From positions 1 to 25,987 of the forward strand of contig CAYYRI010000002.1 of the NCBI GenBank assembly GCA_964474185.1: a stretch of 25,987 nt of DNA, written 5' to 3'. A program made the position numbers and the translations under genes. Source of the stretch: CAYYRI01 sp964474185. Its GTDB lineage: Bacteria; Patescibacteriota; Minisyncoccia; Minisyncoccales; RBG-13-42-11. Below are positions 13,230 to 21,302 of this stretch, one piece after another (position 1 is the first letter of the stretch; every line of letters starts with the position of its first letter). The notes beneath the pieces are model-generated. The model made no database searches and had not been told where the DNA came from. It was given only the letters and a program-made list of their open reading frames with translations.

Positions 13230-14336
13230 CTATTTGATTATCCCTCCGCCCAAAAGCTCTCCGCCTTTATAAAAAACCACCGACTGTCCCGGAGTGATTG
13301 CCCGCTGGGGTTTGTCGAAAACAACCCTAACGGTTTTTCTTCCAGATGAATTTACGACTGCAAAATCCAATTTGTGTCTGTATCTTATTTTGGCTTTAAT
13401 CTTTAACGGAAGCTTCGGGGATAGCCCAGAAATCCAGCTGACATTTTTGGCAATCAACTCTTTCTTGTACAAATCTTTTTCATTTTTGGTGATAATCAGG
13501 ACATTCTTTTTTAAATCTTTGCCTAAAACATAATAAGGGCCCCCGGAAAGCCCCATCCCTTTTCTCTGGCCGATCGTGTAAAACCATAATCCCGAATGCT
13601 CCCCTATTTTTTTTCCTTCTACGGTCATGATCTTTCCCGGTTTTGCTTTTATGTGCCTTTTCAAAAAATCTTCAACGGTATCTAATATAAAACAGATTTC
13701 CTGAGATTTGCGAACGCCGGAAAAGGGCAGCTTAAACTTTTTTGCCAGCTTTTCAACTTCGGCTCGAGTGTAATTTTCAATCGGAAATAAAACGCGTCCA
13801 AGCTGCTTTTGGCTAAGCTGCCAAAGGAAATACGACTGGTCCTTGTCTTTGTCTTTACTACGAAGCAAATGGAATCCGTCTTTCGTTTTCCTAAGACGGG
13901 CATAATGGCCGGTGGCGATAAAGTCGGCATCCAGAGCCAGCGCTTTTTCCAGCAAGAGTCCGAATTTTATTTCTTTATTGCAGATTACGCAGGGATTCGG
14001 GGTCGGCCCCGCCCTGTGTTCTTCTAAAAAATAATCAACAATTCTTTTTTTGAATTCTTTTTCGAATCGAACCACATAAAACGGGATATTTAAAATTTTT
14101 GCCACCTGGCGGGCCCTTTTTTCGGAATCTGGAGAGCAGCATCTATTCCAACCCTTGGTTAAATTATTATTGCCAGGTTCTGACCAGAATTTCATAAAAA
14201 CTCCGACGACTTCAACCCTTCGACCCAGCTCAGGGTAAAAACCGCCTCTTTTTAAAAGAGCCGCCGCCACGCTTGAATCAACGCCGCCCGACATTGCTAT
14301 CAAGACCTTATTTCTTTTTGCTTTTTCTTTTCTCAT
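13230..14336 (-). CDS. mnmA: tRNA-specific 2-thiouridylase
   Basis: Uses ATP and persulfide sulfur to thiolate the wobble uridine of Glu, Gln and Lys tRNAs. 368 residues. PP-loop SGGVDSS (16-22), NPCVICN with nucleophile Cys119, TGHYAR, and the second catalytic cysteine Cys215 in KSQEICFI. It ends the IscS-IscU operon that supplies its sulfur, and its start overlaps the iscU end by 29 bases. Odd feature: between ALLKRGG and EVVGVFMKFW there are about nine extra residues (FYPELGRRV, 33-41), where the family normally has a direct join. They are encoded by a palindromic element, so the gene has absorbed an in-frame insertion. Confidence 0.95.
   Translation of the reverse strand: MRKEKAKRNKVLIAMSGGVDSSVAAALLKRGGFYPELGRRVEVVGVFMKFWSEPGNNNLTKGWNRCCSPDSEKRARQVAKILNIPFYVVRFEKEFKKRIVDYFLEEHRAGPTPNPCVICNKEIKFGLLLEKALALDADFIATGHYARLRKTKDGFHLLRSKDKDKDQSYFLWQLSQKQLGRVLFPIENYTRAEVEKLAKKFKLPFSGVRKSQEICFILDTVEDFLKRHIKAKPGKIMTVEGKKIGEHSGLWFYTIGQRKGMGLSGGPYYVLGKDLKKNVLIITKNEKDLYKKELIAKNVSWISGLSPKLPLKIKAKIRYRHKLDFAVVNSSGRKTVRVVFDKPQRAITPGQSVVFYKGGELLGGGIIK
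14215..14236. repeat. palindromic element inserted in frame in mnmA
   Basis: The ends are ACCCT/AGGGT (5-bp arms, 14215-14219 and 14232-14236), and opposed GA steps inside the stem match first hairpins elsewhere. There is no second hairpin. It encodes YPELGRRV, extra to the conserved MnmA sequence. Confidence 0.7.
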
Positions 14337-14706
14337 AGTTCTCGATCGCCGCTTTCAGCCCCTCTCTGGCTAAAACCGAACAGTGGATTTTAATCGGCGG
14401 CAAATCGCCCAATGCCTTGATTATTTTCTGGTAATCAATTTTCAAGGCCTCTTTGAGCGTTTTGCCTTTTACCAAATCGCAGGCCATGTCGGAAGTGGCA
14501 ATGGCTGCCGCGCAGCCCAAAGTATGAAATTTGATGTCTTTGATAACTTCTCTACCGTTTTTCTTTTCTATTTTGAGATATAACTTCATCAAGTCGCCAC
14601 ATCTAGGATTGCCGACTTTCCCTACGCCGTCAGCGTTTTTTATTTCTCCGAAGTTCTTGGGATGAGTGAATCTTTTGATTACTTCTTTTGTGTAATATGG
14701 TTTCAT
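14308..14706 (-). CDS. iscU: Fe-S cluster scaffold protein, IscU type
   Basis: 132 residues. The scaffold on which IscS-derived sulfur and iron are built into [2Fe-2S] or [4Fe-4S] clusters. The three ligand cysteines are visible: Cys36 in GNPRCGD (with Asp38), Cys65 in HTLGCAAAIA and Cys109 in KIHCSVLAREGL. The C-terminus is Lys-rich. Its ATG overlaps the iscS stop (TAATG), so the two are translationally coupled. No hscA, hscB or ferredoxin gene is nearby. A NifU N-terminal-type name would be equally valid. Confidence 0.95.
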   Translation of the reverse strand: MKPYYTKEVIKRFTHPKNFGEIKNADGVGKVGNPRCGDLMKLYLKIEKKNGREVIKDIKFHTLGCAAAIATSDMACDLVKGKTLKEALKIDYQKIIKALGDLPPIKIHCSVLAREGLKAAIENYEKRKSKKK

Positions 14707-15866
14707 TAGAATTGTTTTGTTCCCGATATCTCTCTTAATTTTTTAATAATTCCGGGCAAGACCTTTAGAATGTAATTTATTTCTGACGCTTTTGTCCATT
14801 TTCCCAAACTCAACCTTAAAGATCCGTGGGCTTCCTCGTGTTTCAGCCCTATGGCCAAAAGAACGTGGCTGGGCTCCAATTTCGCCGAAGAGCAGGCGGA
14901 ACCAGTGGAAGCCGCCATTCCCGACAAATCCAACTGAATAATAATTGACTCACCTTCAACGTTTTCAAACCAGAAATTGGCGTTATTGGGCAAACGTTTT
15001 TGGGGATGGCCGCTTAAATGCGAGCCGGGAATCTTTCCTAAAACTCCTTTTATTAGTTTGTTCCTTAATTTTGTTAATCTTTCGGCTTCTTTCCTCATTT
15101 CTTTTTCGGCAATTTCCACGGCTTTAGCAAATCCGATAATTGCCGGGACGTTAACCGTTGAGGACCGGAACCCCTGTTCCTGGCCGCCCCCGTGTAAAAT
15201 CGGCTCAATTCTCGTTCCCTCTCTTATATATAGACAAGCTGCTCCTTTGGGCCCGTACATTTTATGGGAAGAAGCGGAAAGCAAATCAATATTCATTTTA
15301 TCGACATCAATCGGTATTTTCCCGAAACTTTGGACGGCATCGGTGTGGAAGTAAACTCCTGATTCTTTGCAAATTTTTCCGATTTTAACAATCGGCTGAA
15401 TGGTTCCTATTTCATTTGAAGCATGGATTACGGAAACCAGAATCGTCCCCTTTTTTATTGCTTTCTTGACGTCTTTGGGATTAACAAATCCGTATTTATC
15501 AACCTTCAATCTGGTGATTTCAAACCCTTGGGATTCCAGCCATTTTGCCGACTCCATAATGCAGGGATGTTCAACCCGGGAGATTATAATGTGTCTCCCC
15601 CTTTTCTTGTTGGCGAAAGCTATCCCCTTCAGAGTCAAATTATTGCTTTCGGTAGCCGAACCGGTAAAGATTATTTCGTTCGCTTTGGCTCCCATCAGAC
15701 CGGCCACGACTTCTCTGCTCTCTTCCAAAGCCGATTTTGCTTCCTGGCCGAAGTTATGCAAAGACATCGTGTTCCCGAATTTTTTATTCAGGTACGGCAG
15801 CATAGCCCGAATAACCCGGGGATCTGCCGGGGTAGTGGCCGCGTAATCTAAGTAAATTCTTTTCAT
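14706..15866 (-). CDS. iscS: cysteine desulfurase, IscS/NifS type
   Basis: PLP enzyme that takes sulfur from cysteine as a persulfide for Fe-S clusters and tRNA thiolation. 386 residues, group I length. YLDYAATTPADP at the start, GSATESNN (69-76), HTDAVQSFGK, PLP lysine Lys202 in SASSHKMYGPKG, and active cysteine Cys325 in TGSACSSAKLEPSHVL on the mobile loop. The ATG overlaps the stop of the ArsR-type regulator (ATGA), and iscU follows with another overlap. The order regulator-iscS-iscU-mnmA makes a compact sulfur-transfer operon. Confidence 0.96.
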   Translation of the reverse strand: MKRIYLDYAATTPADPRVIRAMLPYLNKKFGNTMSLHNFGQEAKSALEESREVVAGLMGAKANEIIFTGSATESNNLTLKGIAFANKKRGRHIIISRVEHPCIMESAKWLESQGFEITRLKVDKYGFVNPKDVKKAIKKGTILVSVIHASNEIGTIQPIVKIGKICKESGVYFHTDAVQSFGKIPIDVDKMNIDLLSASSHKMYGPKGAACLYIREGTRIEPILHGGGQEQGFRSSTVNVPAIIGFAKAVEIAEKEMRKEAERLTKLRNKLIKGVLGKIPGSHLSGHPQKRLPNNANFWFENVEGESIIIQLDLSGMAASTGSACSSAKLEPSHVLLAIGLKHEEAHGSLRLSLGKWTKASEINYILKVLPGIIKKLREISGTKQF

Positions 15867-16132
15867 CTCTTAAAAGGCATTTTAAAAATATTACACTTTT
15901 TGCAGGGATATTTATTATTTAGGCAATAACGAACTTCTCTCCCTGTTTTTTGACTTTTTACCATGCCAAGTTCTTTCAGAATCTTTAAGTGGTAAGAAAT
16001 AGTCGGTTGCTTCAAAAAAAAATTAGCTGCGATATTGGAAACCGTAGTCGGTTTTTTCTTTAAACATTGGATTATTTTATTTCTTGTACTGTCTCCCAAT
16101 AAAGAAAGACAGCTTGGGCACTTTTTAGTCAT
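15863..16132 (-). CDS. ArsR-type regulator with two CxxC motifs, heads the isc operon
   Basis: 89 residues. The centre is a winged helix of the ArsR kind: LGDSTRNKIIQCLKKKPTTV, then the recognition helix with QPTISYHLKILKELGMV and wing KTGREVRYC. It is framed by CPSC (5-8) and CKKC (77-80), with Cys70 and Cys23 in addition. The termini come together in ArsR dimers, so these cysteines could hold an Fe-S cluster or a metal. Its place in front of iscS, where IscR or SufR stands in other bacteria, suggests it senses Fe-S or metal status. A 24-base dyad over its promoter fits autoregulation. Confidence 0.85.
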   Translation of the reverse strand: MTKKCPSCLSLLGDSTRNKIIQCLKKKPTTVSNIAANFFLKQPTISYHLKILKELGMVKSQKTGREVRYCLNNKYPCKKCNIFKMPFKR

Positions 16133-16141
16133 AAAATAAAA

Positions 16142-16189
16142 ATATATAGATGATTATCTATATATTATCAAATGACAAGAATCTGTCAA
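16142..16189 (-). promoter_or_regulatory. promoter and operator of the arsR-iscS-iscU-mnmA operon
   Basis: Minus strand: TTGACA (16184-16189), 16 bases, TAATAT (16162-16167). Overlapping the -10 and start region is a perfect dyad with 10-bp arms ATATATAGAT/ATCTATATAT (16142-16165) around four bases, the likely regulator site. The spacer also holds TGACA..TGTCA. Confidence 0.78.
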
Positions 16190-16192
16190 TAC

Positions 16193-16762
16193 CTAAAAAT
16201 CGTATTCTTTTATGCCGGCCGTCGGCATTTCAAAGCCGATTATATCCTCATCGGATATTTTATCTAAGTATTTCACCAGAGCCCGCAAGGAATTATGGCT
16301 GGCAACCACTAAAACATTTTCCCCCCGCTTCAAATCTGCCTCAATATATTTTTTAAAAAAGGGCACGGCTCTTCCATATACGTCTTTTAAGCTCTCCCCT
16401 TCCGGCGGCGCCTGATTCCAGCTTCTCCGCCATAACTTGACCTGTTCCTCGCCGTATTTTTTCTTCATTTCGTCTTTATTCAATCCCTGCAATATTCCGT
16501 AATTTCTTTCATCTAACGCCTTGTCGACGACAACCGGTAAATCTTTTCTGCCGAGATTTTCTAATAATAAGGATACCGTATCCTTATTCCTGATTAAGGG
16601 CGAAGTATAAACTTTATCAATGTGGAAACCTGCAAGTTTCCCGGCAACCTCTTTTGCGCTTTTAATTCCTTCCTCACTCAAGGGAACATCGGTCCAGCCG
16701 GTAAAACGGTTTTCTTTGTTCCACTGCGATTGGAAATGACGAAGTAAAATTAATTTAGCCAT
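16193..16762 (-). CDS. gpmA: 2,3-bisphosphoglycerate-dependent phosphoglycerate mutase-like protein
   Basis: Converts 3- to 2-phosphoglycerate through a phosphohistidine. 189 residues, shorter than the 230-250 of usual GpmA. LILLRHFQSQWN holds His9, followed by RFTGWTDVPLSEEG, ERNYGILQGLNKDE (Glu85) and a second His156 in VASHNSLRALVKYL. Two signature glycines are changed: RHG is RHF, and the usual AHGNS is ASHNS, with the histidine one place later. The strong GpmA-specific stretches and the overlap with the enolase gene (8 bases) support a glycolytic mutase, but a general histidine phosphatase role is possible. The arsR promoter starts right after its stop. Confidence 0.82.
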   Translation of the reverse strand: MAKLILLRHFQSQWNKENRFTGWTDVPLSEEGIKSAKEVAGKLAGFHIDKVYTSPLIRNKDTVSLLLENLGRKDLPVVVDKALDERNYGILQGLNKDEMKKKYGEEQVKLWRRSWNQAPPEGESLKDVYGRAVPFFKKYIEADLKRGENVLVVASHNSLRALVKYLDKISDEDIIGFEMPTAGIKEYDF

Positions 16763-17996
16763 GAATTTCTTTTTCTATTTTAACTAATCTGTCGTATTTC
16801 GCCATTCTTTCTTTAGTAAAAGGAGCCCCCGATTTTATGAAATCGGCTCCGATGCCGACGGCTAAATCGGCGATGAAATCATCCTCCGTTTCCCCCGCCC
16901 TGTTAGCCACCATGATTTTCCAGCCGTATGATTTTGCTAATTTTGCCGCTTCGATTGTTTCCGTAACCGTTCCTATTTGGTTCGGCTTTATAATAAGAGC
17001 ATTGCACAAATTTTTATCAGCAGCCATCCTTATCCTTTCCAGATTGGTTGCTGTCAAATCGTCGCCGAAAACTAATATATGGTATATGGTATTCGGTATT
17101 TTGTATTGGAGGGATGACGACCAGGCATCATAGTCTTCTTCGGCAAAAGGGTCCTCAATTAAAATTATCGGATATTTTTTTATTAAGTTTAAATAAAAAT
17201 CTGTTAATTGCTCTCGGGAAAAAATTACGCCATCAGTCTTATAACTGCCGTTTTCAAAAAATTCAGATGCGGCGGCATCAATAGCGATTTTTATACCGTC
17301 TTCATATACCCCTACCCCTGTATTTTTTGCCGCTTCTAAAATAAATTCTATTGCTTGAGCGTTTTCTCTTAGCGGCGCCGCAAAAGCACCTTCCTTGCTT
17401 AAATTAATGTTCTTCTTTCCAAATTTATTTTCTAAAAGTTTCTTGAGAGATTTGTAAATTTCTATCCCGATTTTTAAATTTTCTGAAAAATTGTCTTTCT
17501 GCGGAATTATCATAAACTCCTGGAAGGCCAAACCTGATTCTGCGTGCTTTCCCCCTTCAATCATATTAAAAGACGGCTTGGGCAGGCCGTAATCGACGGC
17601 GGCGATTTTAGAAATATATTTATAGAGAGGGAGGTTTTTTTCTTTAGCTATCGCGCGGCACATGGCAATGCTTACGGCTAAAATCGCGTTGGCTCCCAAA
17701 CGCGATTTATTTTCTGTGCCATCCAGCCGGATTAATATATCGTCAACCTGTTTTTGATCGGTTAAATCCTCTTTTGCCAATGCCGGAGCAATAATTTTTT
17801 CGATATTTCCAATCGCAATCGATACTCCCTTTCTATCTTCGTCCCTCAACTCCACCGCTTCGTATTTTCCGGTAGAAACGCCCGAAGGCACCGATGCCGA
17901 AAATTTGCCGAAATCGGTTTCCAATTCCGCTTTTACCGTCGGCATTCCTCTTGAATCTATAATTTTTCCTGCTTTGATTCGTGAAATTTTTACCAT
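16755..17996 (-). CDS. eno: enolase
   Basis: Dehydrates 2-phosphoglycerate to phosphoenolpyruvate. 413 residues from the ATG at 17996, preferred over a TTG at 18005 because MVKISRIKAGKIIDSRG is the family start. Seen: SGVSTGKYEAVELRD (catalytic loop, usually GASTG), FNMIEGGKHAESGLAFQEFMIIP, EDPFAEEDYDAW, GDDLTATN, the catalytic lysine in KPNQIGT and the second in KSGAPFTKER. Odd: the usual SHRSGETED is ANRAGETED, so the phosphate-contacting His and a Ser are lost. It overlaps gpmA, the preceding enzyme of glycolysis. A somewhat divergent enolase, but all metal and lysine positions appear kept. Confidence 0.94.
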   Translation of the reverse strand: MVKISRIKAGKIIDSRGMPTVKAELETDFGKFSASVPSGVSTGKYEAVELRDEDRKGVSIAIGNIEKIIAPALAKEDLTDQKQVDDILIRLDGTENKSRLGANAILAVSIAMCRAIAKEKNLPLYKYISKIAAVDYGLPKPSFNMIEGGKHAESGLAFQEFMIIPQKDNFSENLKIGIEIYKSLKKLLENKFGKKNINLSKEGAFAAPLRENAQAIEFILEAAKNTGVGVYEDGIKIAIDAAASEFFENGSYKTDGVIFSREQLTDFYLNLIKKYPIILIEDPFAEEDYDAWSSSLQYKIPNTIYHILVFGDDLTATNLERIRMAADKNLCNALIIKPNQIGTVTETIEAAKLAKSYGWKIMVANRAGETEDDFIADLAVGIGADFIKSGAPFTKERMAKYDRLVKIEKEIHG

Positions 17997-18005
17997 GATA
18001 TCCAA

Positions 18006-18923
18006 TCAAAAATTTTGGAGATAATTAGAAACTGAAAAAGCGGCTTTGGCCCCTTCTCCGGCGGCGATTACAATTTGTTTAAAAATAACGTCGCTCACGT
18101 CGCCTGCGGCGAATAAACCCTTGGTTTTTGTTTCGCCGGTTTTAGGATTCACCACAATTTCATCTCTCTCATTGAAATCGACCAATCCTTTCACAAAAGA
18201 GGTGGCGGGCTGCGAACCGATTTCCACAAAAACACCCTCAATTTTTAACGTTTTATTTCTTTTCAGCTTATTATCCTGATAAATCAAAGAACTGACAAAG
18301 TTTTCGCCCTGAATTTTCTTTAAAATGGCATCGGTTATGATTTCTATTTTCCCCGTTGCCTTAACTTTTTCCTGGTTTATTTCATCCGCTCTGATTTTTG
18401 AACCGTGTTCTAAAATATAAATTTTTTTAGACCAGCTGCTTAGGGCTATCGCCGCCTCAAAGCCGGCATTTCCTCCTCCGATTACCGCAACGTCTTTCCT
18501 TACATAAAAAGGCGCGTCGCAAGCCGTGCAGTAAGAAACCCCTTTTCCGATAAATTTTTTCTCTCCGGGAACTTCAAGGGGCCGCGGATCAGCTCCCGAA
18601 GAAATAATAACCGTTTTGGATTTAAATTGTTTTTTATTGCCGGTAAAAACCGAAAAAATCCCGCCGATTTTTTTTATCTTTAATACCGCGGCTTCTTCAA
18701 TGTCGATTTTCTGTTTCTTCAAATGACTTTCAAACTTTTGGATTAATTCCAATCCAGAAATTTTTTCGAAACCGGGATAATTCTCAATAGCCACGGCCTT
18801 TCTGGCCATTTGCCCGCCGAAGCTCTTTGTAATCAACAGGGCATTGAGTTTTTGCCTCGCGGCGTAAATACCGGCCGTAATCCCTGCCGGTCCCCCGCCA
18901 ATAATAATTAAATCATAGACCAT
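18006..18923 (-). CDS. trxB: thioredoxin reductase
   Basis: FAD and NAD(P)H dependent reductase for thioredoxin-type proteins. 305 residues, the low-Mr bacterial form. FAD site IIGGGPAGITAGIYAAR (7-23), SFGGQMA, redox pair Cys132-Cys135 in SYCTACDAPFY, nucleotide site VIGGGNAGFEAA, and C-terminal FAD motif GLFAAGDVSD. The usual CATCD is CTACD here. It could feed the many glutaredoxin and thioredoxin-fold proteins in this window. Between eno and the NAD(P)HX dehydratase with a few bases on each side. Confidence 0.96.
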   Translation of the reverse strand: MVYDLIIIGGGPAGITAGIYAARQKLNALLITKSFGGQMARKAVAIENYPGFEKISGLELIQKFESHLKKQKIDIEEAAVLKIKKIGGIFSVFTGNKKQFKSKTVIISSGADPRPLEVPGEKKFIGKGVSYCTACDAPFYVRKDVAVIGGGNAGFEAAIALSSWSKKIYILEHGSKIRADEINQEKVKATGKIEIITDAILKKIQGENFVSSLIYQDNKLKRNKTLKIEGVFVEIGSQPATSFVKGLVDFNERDEIVVNPKTGETKTKGLFAAGDVSDVIFKQIVIAAGEGAKAAFSVSNYLQNF

Positions 18924-18927
18924 GTTT

Positions 18928-19794
18928 TTAAGATTTTATCGCTTCTGGAATAGCTTCGATCAAATCGGTGGCCGATATCCCCTCCTTTAATTTCTGGACG
19001 GCGAGCTCGCCGGCTTTTTTATTGATGTAAGAAGCGGCGCAAGCGGCTTCAAAAACATTGGAGCTCCTGGCAAGCAAAGATCCGCAAATCCCGGCTAAAG
19101 TGTCGCCCAATCCTCCCTTTGTCATATAGGGAGACCCCGCCCTGTCCAAAGCCGTTTCTTTGCCGTTGGAAATTATGTCGGTTGCGCCTTTCAATAAAAT
19201 CGTCGTTTGAAGACGGGCCGCTTCGGATTCAACCGCTTTTATTTTTTCTTCTTCCGATAATTTATAAATTTCTTTTCCGGTCAAGATAAAAAATTCATAA
19301 GTATGGGGAGTAATTAAAAAGTTTTTACCGGCGATTATCTCGGGCTTTTTCCCTATTGCATGAATGGCATCGGCATCTATAACCGCGGGTATCTGAACCT
19401 GGGAGAGATATTCCAAAATTGCTTCCTGGGTTTCTTGGGTTCTCCCCATTCCTCCGCCGATTACCACCGCCGTCTTGCCTCCCGAAACCGCCTTTGCGGC
19501 TTCCGTCATTGAAATCAGCGTTGCCAAATGTTTTTCTTCCAAATATTTCCCCTCCAGGGGGTAGGCCGCCAAAACCGGAGTGAAGCCGGCAATAATGTCG
19601 GCTGCTCTCCTCGGAGCGATGATTCTTACCATATCAACTCCCGACTTGAAGGCCGCCATTGCCGAAAGAGCCGGAGAACCAGAATAAAAATCCGAACCGC
19701 CGATTACCAACAAAAGACCGTAATCGTATTTTCTGGAGCCGGCTGACCTGGGTTTGTAAATATTTTTTAATATATCTTTTGTTATTTCAATCAT
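18928..19794 (-). CDS. nnrD: ADP/ATP-dependent NAD(P)H-hydrate dehydratase
   Basis: Repairs hydrated NAD(P)H. 288 residues of the ribokinase-like YjeF C-terminal family: GGSDFYSGSPALSAMAAFKSGVDMVRI, GGGMGRT, the catalytic aspartate region VIDADAIHAIG, LITPHTYEF, LKGATDIIS and the nucleotide motif TKGGLGDTLAGICGSLLAR. No epimerase (YjeF N-terminal) domain is attached. The Shine-Dalgarno-like GGAAG, four bases before the ATG, lies in an arm of the palindromic element at 19798-19845, so folding of the element could affect translation. Confidence 0.92.
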   Translation of the reverse strand: MIEITKDILKNIYKPRSAGSRKYDYGLLLVIGGSDFYSGSPALSAMAAFKSGVDMVRIIAPRRAADIIAGFTPVLAAYPLEGKYLEEKHLATLISMTEAAKAVSGGKTAVVIGGGMGRTQETQEAILEYLSQVQIPAVIDADAIHAIGKKPEIIAGKNFLITPHTYEFFILTGKEIYKLSEEEKIKAVESEAARLQTTILLKGATDIISNGKETALDRAGSPYMTKGGLGDTLAGICGSLLARSSNVFEAACAASYINKKAGELAVQKLKEGISATDLIEAIPEAIKS

Positions 19795-19797
19795 CGA

Positions 19798-19845
19798 ACT
19801 TCCATTTATGGAAGTGAAGATAAAGACGAGAATGAAATTCTCATC
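19798..19845. repeat. two-hairpin palindromic element upstream of nnrD
   Basis: First hairpin: ACTTCCAT/ATGGAAGT, perfect 8-bp arms (19798-19815). Second: GACGAGAAT/ATTCTCATC with one mismatch (19825-19845), followed by GCC, very like the second hairpin at 779-799. It fills the space between the ftsZ stop and the nnrD start. Confidence 0.65.
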
Positions 19846-19868
19846 GCCTCCTCACTTATTAAGATTAA

Positions 19869-21296
19869 TTATTGACCTTTGATTAATTTTTTTCTTAAAA
19901 AAGCTGGTGTTTCCCAAATTTTTTCTTTTTCCAGCATTTCTCTTTCGGCATCTTCGGACTCCCTCTTGATTTGGAGAGCATTTTTCCTGACCCTTTCTTC
20001 ATTGCTGCTTTTTTCCGCAGCCAGGCTGATAGAGGAAAAAATGCCTTCTTTCGGAGCTTCGGATCCGGAAGATTCTTTTTCTTTGGGTTCTTTTACTGCT
20101 TCAACTTTAATTTTTATGGTTCGACGTGACTCACCACCCTGAACCCGTTGAAGGGTTTTCTTTTTGGGAGCAGGCTGACTTGGCTTTTTGTTTCTTTTCC
20201 TGCGCTTTGACGGCTGCCTCTTTTTCAAAATTGGCCTTGCAACGACTTTTTTCTTTTTCGCCTCCCCGGAAAAAATTTTCGTTCCTCCGCAGCCCACGGC
20301 CAATAAAATAGTTTTGATGACATCCGAATATTTCTTGCTTTCGGCCACTCCAAAAATAATTTTGGCCTGAGGATTCGCCAGTTCGGAAATGGTTTTTGAT
20401 ATCTGGCTTACTTCGGCGAGAGAAATTTTCTTTTCGCCGGCGATGTTAAACAAAACTCCTTTTGCCCCCCGAATGGTGTAAGGATACAGGGGGGAATTGA
20501 GAACCCTCGTCATTAATTCTTTTGTCGAGCCTTCTTTTCTCTGGACTTCAACCGTATTCAAATAAGCCAATTTTCCTCTGCCTTCCAAAATCGTCCTCAA
20601 ATCGGCAAAATCGATGTTTATTAATCCCGGTTCGTAAATGGTTTCAATTAAGCCTTCCAAGCTTTCGGACAAGCTTTTGTTTACAACGGAAAGGGCTTGT
20701 TTCAAAGGAGTGGCTTTATCAATAATCTGGAAAGCTCTTTCGTTAGGGATGATGGAAAAAGCGTTCAAGTGAGACTTTATTTTCCTTAAAGATTCCCGGG
20801 CGATTTCCATTTTCTTTTCTCCTTCGAATTTAAAAGGCAGGGTAAAAATTCCGTAAGTAATATTGCCGAGGTTCTTGGATGTTTTGACAAAAACAGGGGC
20901 GGCGCCCGATCCCGTTCCGCCTCCCAAACAAGCGACTAAAATACATAAATCCTGACCTTCCAGAAGTTTTTTAATTTTATCCTTATCTTGCAGAGCCGCG
21001 GCCTCGCCCAATTCGGGATTCATCCCGGTTCCCAGCCCCTGAGTTAAATTCTGGCCGAACTGAAAACGGCTTACTTTTCTGCCGGAAATTTTCAGAGCTT
21101 TTGTGTCGGTATTGGCAACGACAAAACTGGCCTTAGTCATTCTTGAAGCAATTTCCGAAACAATATTTCCGCCTCCTCCTCCTATGCCGATTACCCGGAC
21201 TTTGGTTTTTCTGATTTTTTCGCTTCCCGGCCTGAACGGCTGGATAGAAGCCTTAAGGGGAGATTTTTTGATTGGTTTTTTGGTTTTTTGCGGCAT
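19869..21296 (-). CDS. ftsZ: cell division protein FtsZ
   Basis: Tubulin-like GTPase that forms the division ring. About 475 residues with a basic N-terminal extension (1-30). GTP site VIGIGGGGGN (35-44), VANTDTKAL, tubulin signature GGGTGSG (125-131), and T7 loop NIDFADLRT with Asp228 and Asp231. A long Lys/Arg/Glu-rich linker (about 345-455) is followed by a recognisable C-terminal peptide WETPAFLRKK for FtsA and other partners. The linker contains TLQRVQGGESRR, encoded by a palindromic element. Its promoter ends six bases before the ATG, so the mRNA is probably leaderless. No ftsA is next to it. Confidence 0.96.
   Translation of the reverse strand: MPQKTKKPIKKSPLKASIQPFRPGSEKIRKTKVRVIGIGGGGGNIVSEIASRMTKASFVVANTDTKALKISGRKVSRFQFGQNLTQGLGTGMNPELGEAAALQDKDKIKKLLEGQDLCILVACLGGGTGSGAAPVFVKTSKNLGNITYGIFTLPFKFEGEKKMEIARESLRKIKSHLNAFSIIPNERAFQIIDKATPLKQALSVVNKSLSESLEGLIETIYEPGLINIDFADLRTILEGRGKLAYLNTVEVQRKEGSTKELMTRVLNSPLYPYTIRGAKGVLFNIAGEKKISLAEVSQISKTISELANPQAKIIFGVAESKKYSDVIKTILLAVGCGGTKIFSGEAKKKKVVARPILKKRQPSKRRKRNKKPSQPAPKKKTLQRVQGGESRRTIKIKVEAVKEPKEKESSGSEAPKEGIFSSISLAAEKSSNEERVRKNALQIKRESEDAEREMLEKEKIWETPAFLRKKLIKGQ
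20118..20156. repeat. palindromic element inside the ftsZ linker
   Basis: Two stems on the plus strand: GGT..ACC (20118-20135) and ACCCT..AGGGT (20136-20156), each with opposed GA steps. It encodes the LQRVQGGESRR stretch in frame. This type of palindrome, whose translation often includes HPEPVEG or similar, recurs in many bacterial genomes. Confidence 0.68.
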
Positions 21297-21302
21297 TAAT
21301 TT

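Noticed and set aside
16168..16189. TGACA..TGTCA in the arsR promoter spacer as a separate operator
   Set aside because: Only 5-bp arms and it contains the -35; the 10-bp-arm dyad next to it is the far better operator.
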